Of a stretch of DNA of 64,000 nt, positions 35,353-44,092 are shown one piece after another. The position numbers and the translations under genes are program-made. This DNA is from Variovorax sp. CF079. GTDB lineage: Bacteria > Pseudomonadota > Gammaproteobacteria > Burkholderiales > Burkholderiaceae_C. Under the pieces are notes generated by a model that was not told the DNA's origin, searched no databases, and was given only the letters and a program-made list of their open reading frames with translations. The DNA is taken from NCBI RefSeq assembly GCF_900101545.1, contig NZ_FMZU01000003.1, positions 1-64,000 of the forward strand, in the 5' to 3' direction. The number at the start of each line of letters is the position of its first letter. Positions within the stretch are counted from its first letter, which is position 1.

Positions 35353-36560
35353 ATGCCTGCACCGAGATTCTTGACCTGGCAGCCACGCTGCCCGAGGACA
35401 GCGACAACGCACTGCTGGTGGGCCGACTCTGGCAACCCGGCGTCGGCCCGGTCGTGGTGGCCTATCACGCGGGCGCACTGCACGACCTGTCGCGCCTGGC
35501 GGCAACCACCAGCGAACTGTTCGAACTGGACGACCCGGCCGCGGCGGTCCATGCCGCGGTGGCAGGCGCCCCCCGCGTCGCGGAGTTCGCTGCCGTCCTT
35601 GCCAACAGCGACGAAGCCTTGCGCAAGTCCGACCAGGCCTGGCTGCTGGCGCCCAACGACTTGCAGGTGGTCAAGGCCAGCGGCGTGACCTTTATCGAAA
35701 GCCTGCTCGAACGCGTCATCGAAGAACAGGCGCGCGGCGATGCGAGCAAGGCCGAAGGCATCCGTCAGGCGCTCACCGGCATCCTGGGCGCCAACCTGGC
35801 CGGCATCGTGCCGGGCTCGGCCGAAGCCGAGCGCGTCAAGCGGGTGCTAATCGCCCAAGGGGCCTGGTCGCAGTACCTCGAAGTCGGCATCGGCCCCGAT
35901 GCCGAACTCTTCACCAAGGCGCCGGTGCTGTCCTCGCTGGGGACCGGCAGCACCGTGGGCCTGCACCCTGGATCGTCCTGGAACAACCCCGAGCCCGAGG
36001 TCGTGCTGGCGGTCAACAGCCGAGGCCTGGTCGTGGGCGCATCTCTGGGCAACGACATCAACCTGCGCGACTTCGAAGGGCGCAGCGCCTTGCTGCTCGG
36101 CAAAGCCAAGGACAACAACGGCTCGTGCGCGATCGGGCCGTTCGTGCGGCTGTTCGACGCCGGGTTCGGCATTGCCGACGTTCGGCGCGTCGAGCTGGCG
36201 ATGCGCGTCGAAGGTCTCGAAGGCTTCACCATGCACGGCTCCAGCTCGCTCGCGAAGATCAGCCGCGACCCGCTGGACATCGTGTCGCAGGCCATCGGTG
36301 CGCACCATCAGTATCCAGACGGCTTCATGCTGTTCCTGGGCACGATGTTCGCACCGACCCAGGACCGCCATGGCCCGGGACTGGGCTTCACGCACGAAGT
36401 GGGAGATGTGGTGAGCATCGCAACCCCGAAGCTCGGCATGCTCGTCAATCGCGTGGACCGGAGTGACCGCATCGCGCCGTGGCAGTTCGGTATCGGTGCG
36501 CTGATGCGCAACCTTGCGACGCGCGGCCTGCTTGCTGAAAAAGAGTCACGACCATGCTGA
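35349..36560 (+). CDS. FAH-family sugar-acid dehydratase-like protein (KDX dehydratase/AraD1 type)
   Basis: A 403-residue FAH-superfamily protein longer than simple hydrolases. The extended N-terminal 130 residues and the block GSSWNNPEPEVVLAVNSRG (ExE metal site near 215), then LGNDINLRDFEGRSALLLGK near 235, match 2-keto-3-deoxy-D-xylonate/L-arabonate dehydratases. Those enzymes produce 2-oxoglutarate semialdehyde from pentonates. It sits between a cupin and an altronate-dehydratase-like gene, which together fit oxidative breakdown of a sugar acid. The ATG at 35349 is coupled to the cupin stop; ATG 35340 is an alternative. Confidence 0.85.
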   Translation: MNACTEILDLAATLPEDSDNALLVGRLWQPGVGPVVVAYHAGALHDLSRLAATTSELFELDDPAAAVHAAVAGAPRVAEFAAVLANSDEALRKSDQAWLLAPNDLQVVKASGVTFIESLLERVIEEQARGDASKAEGIRQALTGILGANLAGIVPGSAEAERVKRVLIAQGAWSQYLEVGIGPDAELFTKAPVLSSLGTGSTVGLHPGSSWNNPEPEVVLAVNSRGLVVGASLGNDINLRDFEGRSALLLGKAKDNNGSCAIGPFVRLFDAGFGIADVRRVELAMRVEGLEGFTMHGSSSLAKISRDPLDIVSQAIGAHHQYPDGFMLFLGTMFAPTQDRHGPGLGFTHEVGDVVSIATPKLGMLVNRVDRSDRIAPWQFGIGALMRNLATRGLLAEKESRPC

Positions 36561-38125
36561 GCCCGATCGAAGAAGCCGCTACGACATCGCTCGCGCCAAC
36601 CGGCGCACGCGTGATTCGCCTTCATCCTGAAGACGATGTAGTGATCTCGTTGGACCAGCTCGTGTCGGGCGCTTTCATCGCGAGCGAGAACGTCACCGCG
36701 CTGGGGCTGATCCCACCCGGCCACAAGATGGCGACCCGCGCGATCGAGGCCGGCAGCCCGGTCCGGCGCTACGGCCAGATCATCGGCTTCGCCAGCCAGT
36801 CGATCCGCGCCGGCCAGCACGTTCACTCCCACAACCTGGCGATCGGCCAGTTCACGCGCGACTACGCCTTCGGCACCGACGCGCGCGTGACGCCGGCCGT
36901 GACGCGGCCGGCCACCTTCAGCGGGATCGTGCGCGCCGACGGCCGCATCGCGACGCGCAACTACATCGGCATACTGACCTCGGTGAATTGCTCGGCGACG
37001 GTTGCGCGCGCGATTGCCGATCACTTCCGTCGCGACATCCATCCCGAAGCCCTGGCCGCGTTTCCGAACGTCGATGGCGTTGTGGCGCTGACGCACGGTT
37101 CGGGCTGTGCGGTCGATCCCCAGGGCGAAGGCCTGGCGATCCTGCAGCGCACGCTGGGAGGTTACGCGTGCCATCCCAACTTCGCCAGCGTGTTGATGGT
37201 GGGCCTGGGCTGCGAAACGAATCAGATCCCCAGGCTGCTCGCCACCCAGGGCCTGAGCGAGAGCGCGGGCCTGCAGGCGTACACGATCCAGGACAGCGGC
37301 GGCACAACCAAGGCGATTGCCAGCGGCATCGAGCGGATCCGCCAAATGCTGCCGCGTGCGAACCAGGTCGAGCGCAAGCGGGTGCCGGCGGCCCATCTGG
37401 TCGTGGGCCTCCAGTGCGGCGGCTCGGACGGCTATTCGGGTATCTCGGCGAACCCGGTGCTTGGCGCGGCGGTGGACTTGCTGGTGGCGCACGGCGGCAC
37501 CGCGATCCTCTCGGAAACTCCCGAGATCTACGGCGCCGAACACCTGTTGACGCGGCGGGCCGCCACACCGGAGGTGGGCCGCAAGCTGGTCCAGCGCATT
37601 CGCTGGTGGGAGGACTTCTGTGCCCGCAACGGCGCCTCGATGGACAACAACCCGTCGGCCGGCAACAAGGCCGGCGGCCTGACGACGGTGTTGGAGAAGT
37701 CCTTGGGCGGCATTGCCAAAGGAGGATCGACCAACCTGACCGAAGTCTATGAATACGCGCGGCCGGTCAAGACGCCCGGCCTTGTATTCATGGATACACC
37801 GGGCTACGACCCGGTTTCTGCGACGGGACAAGTGGCCGGTGGCGCGAACCTGATCTGCTTCACCACCGGACGCGGGTCGGCCTACGGCTGCGCGCCTTCG
37901 CCTTCGGTGAAGCTCGCGACCAACACTGCGCTGTGGCAACGTCAGTCCGACGACATGGATCTGAACTGCGGCGCGGTTCTCGACGGCAGCAAGACCATCG
38001 ACGAACTCGGCGCCGAACTGTTCCAGCTGCTGCTCGATACCGCTTCGGGCCAGCGCTCGCGCAGCGAACTGCATGGCTATGGCCAGAATGAATTCGTGCC
38101 CTGGCAGATCAGTGTCGTGACCTGA
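36554..38125 (+). CDS. UxaA/GarD family altronate/galactarate dehydratase
   Basis: A 523-residue full-length member with the SAF domain first (residues about 15-105, RLHPEDDVVISLDQLVSG) and the catalytic domain after it. TRNYIGILTSVNCSATVA near 130, THGSGCAVDPQG near 185, LGCETNQIP near 220, QCGGSDGYSGISANP near 290 and GGANLICFTTGRGSAYGC near 430 are family blocks. Conserved cysteines suggest an iron or Fe-S requirement. Members dehydrate D-altronate, D-galactarate or related hexonates to 2-keto-3-deoxy acids. It overlaps the KDX-type gene by 7 bases and ends the plus arm. Confidence 0.92.
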   Translation: MLSPIEEAATTSLAPTGARVIRLHPEDDVVISLDQLVSGAFIASENVTALGLIPPGHKMATRAIEAGSPVRRYGQIIGFASQSIRAGQHVHSHNLAIGQFTRDYAFGTDARVTPAVTRPATFSGIVRADGRIATRNYIGILTSVNCSATVARAIADHFRRDIHPEALAAFPNVDGVVALTHGSGCAVDPQGEGLAILQRTLGGYACHPNFASVLMVGLGCETNQIPRLLATQGLSESAGLQAYTIQDSGGTTKAIASGIERIRQMLPRANQVERKRVPAAHLVVGLQCGGSDGYSGISANPVLGAAVDLLVAHGGTAILSETPEIYGAEHLLTRRAATPEVGRKLVQRIRWWEDFCARNGASMDNNPSAGNKAGGLTTVLEKSLGGIAKGGSTNLTEVYEYARPVKTPGLVFMDTPGYDPVSATGQVAGGANLICFTTGRGSAYGCAPSPSVKLATNTALWQRQSDDMDLNCGAVLDGSKTIDELGAELFQLLLDTASGQRSRSELHGYGQNEFVPWQISVVT

Positions 38126-38187
38126 AACCGAGCTCGTCAGCTGCTGGATCAAACTCTCGCTGAGGAGCGACGCTGTGGCGGTAACGA

Positions 38188-38649
38188 CTAGCGTTGCACG
38201 ATCGTCACAAGACTCTCCTGTTCACCCTTTGGGGGGTACACGATGAACTCAAGCAAGTTCGCATCGGGGTCCCTGGTGTACAAGCTAACCCCTTCGTCGA
38301 GGCCTCCCCGACGTCCACCGAGCCGTTGCACAGGCCCCTCTTCGACCGTTGCTCCAGCCGCTTCCAATGTGGTGGTCAACTCCGCCACGGTACCGGACCA
38401 GACGAAGCAGAAGTCTCCACAGCCAGGGCGCGCAGAATGGCCTCGCAGGGTGAAGTCACCCCTTTCCCACAAGGCCGGCGCGTGGAAATTGATCTTGTTG
38501 TCACCGAAGTGGACAGAAAAGACCGGCACATTCAGCGAGCGCCACTCCTCCGGGGTCGGTGCTGTAAAGCCCAGGTCTCGATAGAAGCGCAGCATTTGCT
38601 CGGGCTGACTCGAAGGTACAGCGACGTGGTCGAACGCGACGACAGGCAT
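38188..38649 (-). CDS. VOC family (glyoxalase/dioxygenase-like) protein
   Basis: A 153-residue vicinal oxygen chelate protein with two beta-alpha-beta modules. FDHVAVPSSQPEQMLRFYRD carries the first His ligand, and YTRDPDANLLEFIVYPP carries the last Glu ligand. The family includes glyoxalase I, extradiol dioxygenases and resistance proteins. It converges on the altronate-dehydratase gene and follows the hmgA remnant on the same strand. I start at ATG 38649, where homology begins. Function not assigned. Confidence 0.82.
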   Translation of the reverse strand: MPVVAFDHVAVPSSQPEQMLRFYRDLGFTAPTPEEWRSLNVPVFSVHFGDNKINFHAPALWERGDFTLRGHSARPGCGDFCFVWSGTVAELTTTLEAAGATVEEGPVQRLGGRRGGLDEGVSLYTRDPDANLLEFIVYPPKGEQESLVTIVQR

Positions 38650-38688
38650 AGAACATCTCCACAAAGTATCTCGTGCAGGGCTTAGTCA

Positions 38689-38937
38689 TCATGGCGGGCA
38701 ATGGCGACCCTGGCGCACAGAGTGACGCGGCGTGCACGCGGCAGGGCGCATGCGGTAGAGCCACGAGCGGCGGTTGTCGGCGCGCGGCGCAGCGAACGCC
38801 GTGCCGGACAGTTGCTCCGCGTAGAGCCCATAGGGACAGCGCTGAGGCGAGTTGCGGCCGGCAGGTAACGCGCCCGGCAGGCTCTCGGTTGCGAACTCGT
38901 TCCCCCAGCCCGATTGGTATTTCAACTCATCCGCCAT
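38689..38937 (-). pseudogene. hmgA: Homogentisate 1,2-dioxygenase, N-terminal remnant
   Basis: An 82-codon frame. The first 66 codons match the start of HmgA closely: [20 protein letters not shown], then [20 protein letters not shown] and [11 protein letters not shown]. Homology stops abruptly and the frame ends at 38689, whereas the enzyme is about 430 residues with its Fe site in the missing C-terminal half. It is a clear relic of a deleted homogentisate gene. Confidence 0.88.
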
Positions 38938-39030
38938 GCGGTGCTCCTTGTTTCTTGATCATTTTCCAACGATGGTCGCCTGCGCGAAGAACTTGTCATG
39001 GCTGCGTTTCCGCGCGGGCGTCAAGGCCTT

Positions 39031-39073
39031 TATAGATAGATCGATTGACATTATAGATTGACCTATTCACAAT
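39031..39073 (+). promoter_or_regulatory. Promoter with two tandem 19-bp operators for the decarboxylase operon
   Basis: TTGACA (39045-39050) and CACAAT (39068-39073) are 17 bases apart. TATAGATAGATCGATTGAC (39031-39049) and TATAGATTGACCTATTCAC (39052-39070) start 21 bases apart, on the same DNA face, and cover the promoter. The same element occurs at 44042 and 52236. Confidence 0.75.
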
Positions 39074-39138
39074 AGACGTCAACGCAGCCGCGAAGTTCAT
39101 ACGCTCCCCCCGGAATCAAACCTGAGTGAAGGACTGAG

Positions 39139-40113
39139 ATGCAAGGAAAGATAGCGATAGAAGAGCATTGGGAATCGCCGGAAGCCGATACGCCCGCCAC
39201 CTTTGGTTTTATCGACGCCGGCTACCTGGCCCACTTGAACCAGCGGCTGCAGGACGTCGATCGCCGGCTGGAGGAAATGGATGCCGCCGGCATTTCCATC
39301 TCGGTGCTCTCCCTGACGCAGCCTGGCGCGCAAGGCATCCAGGACACGCGAAAGGCCGTCGACTTTGCGCGGCGCATGAACGACTACGCGGCCGAGACAT
39401 TGGCGAGGAGGGACCCTTCGCGCCTCAAGACTTTTGCTTGCGTCCCGCTGCAAGATCCCGAACAGGCGGCACTGGAAGCGCAGAGGGCGTGCAGGGAATT
39501 GGGTTGCATCGGAATTCTCGTCAATGGATTCACCGACCTGGGCGACGACAACGCGCGATACCTGGACGAGCCGGAAGTCTTGACCTTCTGGGAGGCCGTC
39601 AGCGAGCTGGGCGTGCCGGTGTACCTCCATCCACGCATGCCGCTCGCGAGTCAGCGCAAAGCCTACAAAGGCTACCCGGGCCTCGTCGGATCTGCCTGGG
39701 GATTCGGCCACGAAACTGCCACCCACGCGCTCCGGCTGATGTTGAGCGGGCTTTTCGACCGTTTTCCGAAACTGAACGTGGTGCTTGGACACCTCGGCGA
39801 AGGTCTGGCGCTCTCGCTGCCCCGGGTCGAGCATCGGTTTCGCCACCAATTGCCGGGCTCGCACGGCACGCATCTGCGCACGCCGATGCAGTACTTCTGC
39901 GACAACTTCTATGTGACGACTTCCGGGACGTTTCGCACCCAGGGGCTGCTCCATACGATCAGCGAGATCGGCGTCGACCGCGTGCTCTTCGCGGTCGACT
40001 ATCCCTACGAGTCGATGAGCGAAATCACCGAATGGTTTGACAACTGCCCGATCAGCCCGAACGACAAGCGACAGGTGGCATCCGGGAACGCGCGCCGCCT
40101 GTTTGGTCTCTGA
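39139..40113 (+). CDS. Amidohydrolase-superfamily decarboxylase (LigW / gamma-resorcylate decarboxylase type)
   Basis: A 324-residue TIM-barrel protein of the ACMSD-related non-oxidative decarboxylase group. The N-terminal MQGKIAIEEHWESPE supplies the Glu/His metal ligands. VPVYLHPRMPLASQRKAYKG has the His near residue 165, VVLGHLGEGLALSLPRVEHR the His near 218, and VLFAVDYPYES the active-site Asp near 287. The overall order matches 2,6-dihydroxybenzoate and 5-carboxyvanillate decarboxylases, which remove CO2 from phenolic acids with Mn or Zn. It is first in the TetR-controlled plus operon. Confidence 0.88.
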   Translation: MQGKIAIEEHWESPEADTPATFGFIDAGYLAHLNQRLQDVDRRLEEMDAAGISISVLSLTQPGAQGIQDTRKAVDFARRMNDYAAETLARRDPSRLKTFACVPLQDPEQAALEAQRACRELGCIGILVNGFTDLGDDNARYLDEPEVLTFWEAVSELGVPVYLHPRMPLASQRKAYKGYPGLVGSAWGFGHETATHALRLMLSGLFDRFPKLNVVLGHLGEGLALSLPRVEHRFRHQLPGSHGTHLRTPMQYFCDNFYVTTSGTFRTQGLLHTISEIGVDRVLFAVDYPYESMSEITEWFDNCPISPNDKRQVASGNARRLFGL

Positions 40114-40147
40114 GCGATCGAATCCCGCAGCGACAAGGAACCCAGAC

Positions 40148-40918
40148 ATGCCGAAAGAAGTTGCCTCCTACGCCGACTCGACGCCGTCCCACGCGGCAAG
40201 TGAACAAGCCATACGCACGGACCTGGCGGCGTGCTACCGGTTGGCTGCGCATTTCCGCATGACCGACATGACCTACACGCACATCTCCGCGCGGCTTGAC
40301 GGCAGGGAAGAGTTTTTGCTGAACGCTTTCGGGCTCTTGTTCGAAGAAGTCTGCGCCTCCAACCTGGTCAAGGTCAGCGCCTCCGGAGAAATCCTGGACG
40401 ACCCGGCGGGCGTCGGCATCAATGCCGCCGGCTTCGTGATCCACAGCGCGGTGCACGCCGCGCGTCCGGACATCAAATGTGTGATGCACACCCATACCGC
40501 GGCCGGCATGGCCGTGTCGACGCACCCGGATGGCCTGCTGCCGATCACCCAGCATGCGATGCGATTCCACAATCGCATTGCGCGGCATGCGTATGAGGGC
40601 ATCGCCATCGATCTGGCCGAGCGGGAACGACTGGCGAGAGACCTGGGTGAGCATAACGCCATGATTCTCGAGAACCACGGTCTGCTGGCCTGCGGCCGCA
40701 CAGTTGCCGAGGCCTTCGGAACGATGTACTACCTCGAACGTGCCTGCCAGGCACAGGTCGCGGCGCTCGGCGGCGGTGTCAAGCCATTGATGCCATCGCG
40801 CGACGCGATCGAAAAGACTTCGAACCTGTTTCACGAGAACCGTGGAAAAGCCGATCAACGCGACTGGCCGCCCCTGCTGCGAATGCTGGACCGGATCGAT
40901 CCTTCTTTCCGAAATTAG
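40148..40918 (+). CDS. Class II aldolase/adducin family protein
   Basis: A 256-residue zinc-dependent aldolase-fold protein. THISARLDGREEFLLNAFG is near residue 40, VMHTHTAAGMAVS (His-x-His near 115) supplies zinc ligands, and ILENHGLLACGRTVAEAF has the third His near 180. Relatives split phosphorylated ketoses or decarboxylate hydroxy acids; others act on hydroxylated aromatic acids. It follows the decarboxylase gene by 34 bases and shares its promoter. The actual bond cleaved here is unknown. Confidence 0.85.
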   Translation: MPKEVASYADSTPSHAASEQAIRTDLAACYRLAAHFRMTDMTYTHISARLDGREEFLLNAFGLLFEEVCASNLVKVSASGEILDDPAGVGINAAGFVIHSAVHAARPDIKCVMHTHTAAGMAVSTHPDGLLPITQHAMRFHNRIARHAYEGIAIDLAERERLARDLGEHNAMILENHGLLACGRTVAEAFGTMYYLERACQAQVAALGGGVKPLMPSRDAIEKTSNLFHENRGKADQRDWPPLLRMLDRIDPSFRN

Positions 40919-40935
40919 CACCACCCGGCAAGCCT

Positions 40936-41934
40936 ATGCTCTTCATCATTGGGCCGGCGCGGACCGGGCCGCTCATGAAAAAGATCGCATCCTTGCTCGA
41001 GGACGCCGGTCGTCCGGCGTCCGTGATTGCGACCGAAGGCCACCAACTGCTGGACTTCCCGCAGTTGGCGCAAGCCACCGTACTCGTCTGCATGATGACA
41101 CCCTGCGGGGCGAGGGAAATGGAGGCGATGCCGGAGCTGCGAGGAATCGTTTCGCCGCTACTCGGCTACGAATGGATTGATGTAGAGGAGGCCACACGCA
41201 GGTCCATCCCCGTGGTCAACGGGGAGATTCGCGAGAGCAGGGAGAGCATGGCCGAAGCCACCATCATGCTCGTGCTGGCGTTGCTGTACCGGTTGCGTGA
41301 AACGGAAGCCCAGCTTCGGGTGGGTGGCGAACGTGTCCAGCATCGCAATATGCTGAAGGGTCGCACCGTTGGCATCGTGGGCTATGGCGGCATCGCGCGG
41401 GAGATCGTTCACCGCCTCAAGGGCTGGCAGGCCACGATCCTGGTGCACACCCGCCAGGCGCAGGAGAACGAGGAAGGCATTTCTTTCGTTTCGAGCGAAC
41501 ATCTTCTGGCCGCCAGCGACGTGGTGCTGCTGATGACCCGGCTGGACGATGGCAGCAGGCATTGGCTGGATAGAAGCCGTATGCAACTGATGAAGCGTGG
41601 AGTGCTCCTTGTCAATACAGCCCGGGGCGGCCTGGTGGACGAGGACGCATTGGTCGAAGCTTTGCAATCCGGCCAGGTGGGCGCTGCCGCGCTCGACGTG
41701 TTCGAAATTGAACCGCTGCCCGCCAGGCACCCGTTCCGGCAGCTTCCCAACGTCATCCTGACCCCGCACTCGGTCGGCCATACGGTGCAAATGATTGAGC
41801 AGATCCCGCGGACCGCGGTCGCCAACATCTTGGCCCTGCTGGATGGAAAGCTACCTGAGAGCTGCAGAAACAAGAGTCTATTGACACCAGTCAAAGACCA
41901 GTTGACCGGTGTGAGAACCAAGGAGACGATATGA
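40936..41934 (+). CDS. D-2-hydroxyacid dehydrogenase family protein
   Basis: A 332-residue NAD(P)-dependent protein with the split catalytic/Rossmann layout. The dinucleotide loop is VGIVGYGGIAREIVHRL near residue 145, and catalytic Arg is in LVNTARGGLVDEDAL near 235, Glu in FEIEPLP near 258 and His in LTPHSVGHTV near 278. It would reduce a 2-keto acid to a D-2-hydroxy acid or the reverse. It overlaps the Bug receptor start by ATGA (41931-41934). Confidence 0.9.
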   Translation: MLFIIGPARTGPLMKKIASLLEDAGRPASVIATEGHQLLDFPQLAQATVLVCMMTPCGAREMEAMPELRGIVSPLLGYEWIDVEEATRRSIPVVNGEIRESRESMAEATIMLVLALLYRLRETEAQLRVGGERVQHRNMLKGRTVGIVGYGGIAREIVHRLKGWQATILVHTRQAQENEEGISFVSSEHLLAASDVVLLMTRLDDGSRHWLDRSRMQLMKRGVLLVNTARGGLVDEDALVEALQSGQVGAAALDVFEIEPLPARHPFRQLPNVILTPHSVGHTVQMIEQIPRTAVANILALLDGKLPESCRNKSLLTPVKDQLTGVRTKETI

Positions 41935-42896
41935 AATGGATGCTTGTCTTGATCGGGTTGGTGTTTACATGCGTTGGCGCGCAGGCACAGACGCAACGGT
42001 TTCCCCAGAAGCCGGTGAAGATCATCGTGCCGTATCCGCCCGGCGGCATGGACATCCTGTATCGAGCGCTGGCCGTTGAGCTATCGAACAAATGGGGGCA
42101 GCCAGTCATCGTGGAGAACCGTGCAGGTGCGGATTCGCGGATAGGAGCCGAGGCAGTGGCCAACGCCGCGCCAGACGGGTACACGATTTTGGCAACGGGC
42201 GACTTTACGTTCGTCGCCAATCGATTTCTCTTTGCGAAGCTGCCGTACGACCCTGACAAGAGTTTTGTGCCGGTGTCGCTCGTGGCACAGACGGAGATGT
42301 TCCTCCTCGCGAGCCAGAGCTTGCCGGTGAACGACCTTCGGGAACTCGTGGCATACGCTCGCGCGCACCCGAAGCAGCTCAGCTTCGGTTCGTTTTCGAA
42401 GGGCAGCCAGGCCGACCTTGCTTTTCTGATGTTGAACAAGCGGGAAGGAATCGACTTGCTGGCCGTTCCGTATAAGGGCATCGGGCCCGTGTTGGCCGGG
42501 ATGGCGGGCGGGGAAATCCAGTTGGGGATGGGGGGCACCAACGTCGCCGAACCGCTCATCCAGGCGAAGAAGCTCAAGGTGCTCGCCATGACGGGCTCTT
42601 CACGCCATCCGCATTTCCCCAATGTCAAGACGGCCACGGAGCAAGGTTTCCCCTATCTCATCTCGAGGCTGTGGTACGGCGTTTTTGCACCTGCCGGTAC
42701 GCCCAGTGCCGTCGTGAACAAGATCAGTGCCGACGTCCAGGCGGTCCTCGCCAACAAGGAATTTGTCGAAACAAAAATCGCGTCCCGCGGCATCAGGCCG
42801 TTGAGCGGCAATGCGGAAGATCTCGCCAGGCGAATCGCGGAGGACGTAGCGCGTGGCGAGCAGGCCTTCAAGGAAGCTGGCATCAAGCCTGAGTAG
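41931..42896 (+). CDS. Bug/TctC family periplasmic substrate-binding receptor
   Basis: A 321-residue receptor. The signal peptide is MKWMLVLIGLVFTCVGAQAQ, followed by the family start RFPQKPVKIIVPYPPGGMDI. VENRAGADSRIGAEAVANAA near 65 and VPYKGIGPVLAGMAGGEIQL near 185 are Bug blocks. It is similar along its length to the receptor at 51230-52192 (both have KLPYDPDKSF and FGSF-[SA]-[KR]-GSQAD), so the two operons of this regulon carry paired receptors. No TctAB partner is present. Confidence 0.9.
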   Translation: MKWMLVLIGLVFTCVGAQAQTQRFPQKPVKIIVPYPPGGMDILYRALAVELSNKWGQPVIVENRAGADSRIGAEAVANAAPDGYTILATGDFTFVANRFLFAKLPYDPDKSFVPVSLVAQTEMFLLASQSLPVNDLRELVAYARAHPKQLSFGSFSKGSQADLAFLMLNKREGIDLLAVPYKGIGPVLAGMAGGEIQLGMGGTNVAEPLIQAKKLKVLAMTGSSRHPHFPNVKTATEQGFPYLISRLWYGVFAPAGTPSAVVNKISADVQAVLANKEFVETKIASRGIRPLSGNAEDLARRIAEDVARGEQAFKEAGIKPE

Positions 42897-42931
42897 CGAG
42901 GGCCCAACGCAACGCACCAAAAGGATAGGAA

Positions 42932-43720
42932 ATGGAACTCGGGATCAAGGGAAAAAGGGCCATCGTCGCGGGCGGCAGTGCCGGGATGGGAAAAGAAAGC
43001 GCCCTGGCGCTTGCGAGGGAGGGCGTAGAGGTCTGCATCTCGGCGAGGGGCGAGGCGCGCCTGCAAGCGACGGCTCAGGAACTTGCGCAGACGACGGGCG
43101 TCCGCGTCGTTCCCGTTGTAGCCGACCATGGCACCACCGAGGGCCGCGCCCGCCTGCTCGCGGCATGCCCTGAGCCCGATATCCTCGTCATCACCTGTTC
43201 GCCGCCGCGGTTCCTACAGAGCTATATGGAGCCAGAGCCCGAAGAATGGATGGACGCGCTTTCGACCACGTTGCTAGGCCCCGTCGAACTCATGCGGGCG
43301 ACTGTCGGTGGTATGGCGAAACGCGGCTTCGGCCGCGTCGTCAACATCGGCACGATTGCGGCAAAACGGCCGCACGAGAGCCGCCTTCTTTCAGGGCCGC
43401 CCCGCGCCGCCTTGTGCAACTATACGGCCGCGATCTCCAGCGGGCTTGCGAAGAGCAACGTCGCCATCAACAACATTCTGCCTGGCATGTTCGATACCGC
43501 TGCCATGCAGCAAAGGTTCGAGGCCCAGTCCAAGAAGAACGGAACGACATACAAGCAAGAAGAGGACAAGTGGATCGCCCAGGTGGGCATTCCGGCCCTC
43601 AAGCTTGGCGACGCCAAGGACGTGGGTGCACTCTGCGCGCTGTTGTGCAGCCAGTACGCGAGCTTCATCATCGGACAAAGCATCGTGATCGACGGCGGCC
43701 AGCTCTTCTCCACCTTTTAA
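42932..43720 (+). CDS. SDR family oxidoreductase
   Basis: A 262-residue short-chain dehydrogenase. The nucleotide site is IVAGGSAGMGKESALALA, with ICARG-like basic loop (ISARGEARLQA) favouring NADP(H). The NAG motif is replaced by TCSPPRFL, seen in a 3-oxoacyl reductase-like subgroup. The catalytic region has VVNIGTIAAKRPHE and CNYTAAISSGLAKSN, so Tyr is present but the expected Lys four residues later is replaced by Ser. It ends the plus operon. Catalytic competence is uncertain because of the missing Lys. Confidence 0.75.
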   Translation: MELGIKGKRAIVAGGSAGMGKESALALAREGVEVCISARGEARLQATAQELAQTTGVRVVPVVADHGTTEGRARLLAACPEPDILVITCSPPRFLQSYMEPEPEEWMDALSTTLLGPVELMRATVGGMAKRGFGRVVNIGTIAAKRPHESRLLSGPPRAALCNYTAAISSGLAKSNVAINNILPGMFDTAAMQQRFEAQSKKNGTTYKQEEDKWIAQVGIPALKLGDAKDVGALCALLCSQYASFIIGQSIVIDGGQLFSTF

Positions 43721-44034
43721 GAAGCCCTGCTGCGCCACCGTGCAAGAACCGCAGTGTTCTTGCAGCTGTCCGGCAGCTCGCCTCTCAGCCGCGTGGCGCA
43801 AGCCGCTGAAGGAAATGCGGTCGCAAGCCATCGACCCTCTCATGCGTCTCGAACAAGTCATGTGCCTTGCTCCATCGCTGGGGGAGCGGTTCATGCTCAA
43901 GCCTATCGAGGTGAAGCGCCGGCCGAAGACGATGCCTTCTTTCGTGTTTCACCGGTGCTTGGCGCGCGGGGGCCGTTGCGGACGAAGCTTCGGCGAAGTG
44001 GAGCGCGGGATGTGCAAAGGGTGAACTCGGAAGC
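43721..44034. other. Intergenic region before tetR
   Basis: About 310 bases between the SDR stop and the TetR control region. I see no recognisable gene, RNA or repeat; the short open frames here have no family resemblance. Confidence 0.5.
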
Positions 44035-44060
44035 TTGCACCTCGAGATAGATCTATCTGG
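44035..44060 (+). promoter_or_regulatory. Operator in front of tetR
   Basis: TCGAGATAGATCTATCTGG (44042-44060) is the third copy of the 19-bp element and contains the perfect palindrome AGATAGATCTATCT. TTGCAC (44035-44040) directly precedes it as a possible -35 box; the matching -10 is weak. Autorepression of tetR is expected. Confidence 0.7.
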
Positions 44061-44092
44061 AACTTCAATTTGCCAATCTACAATACCTACCA

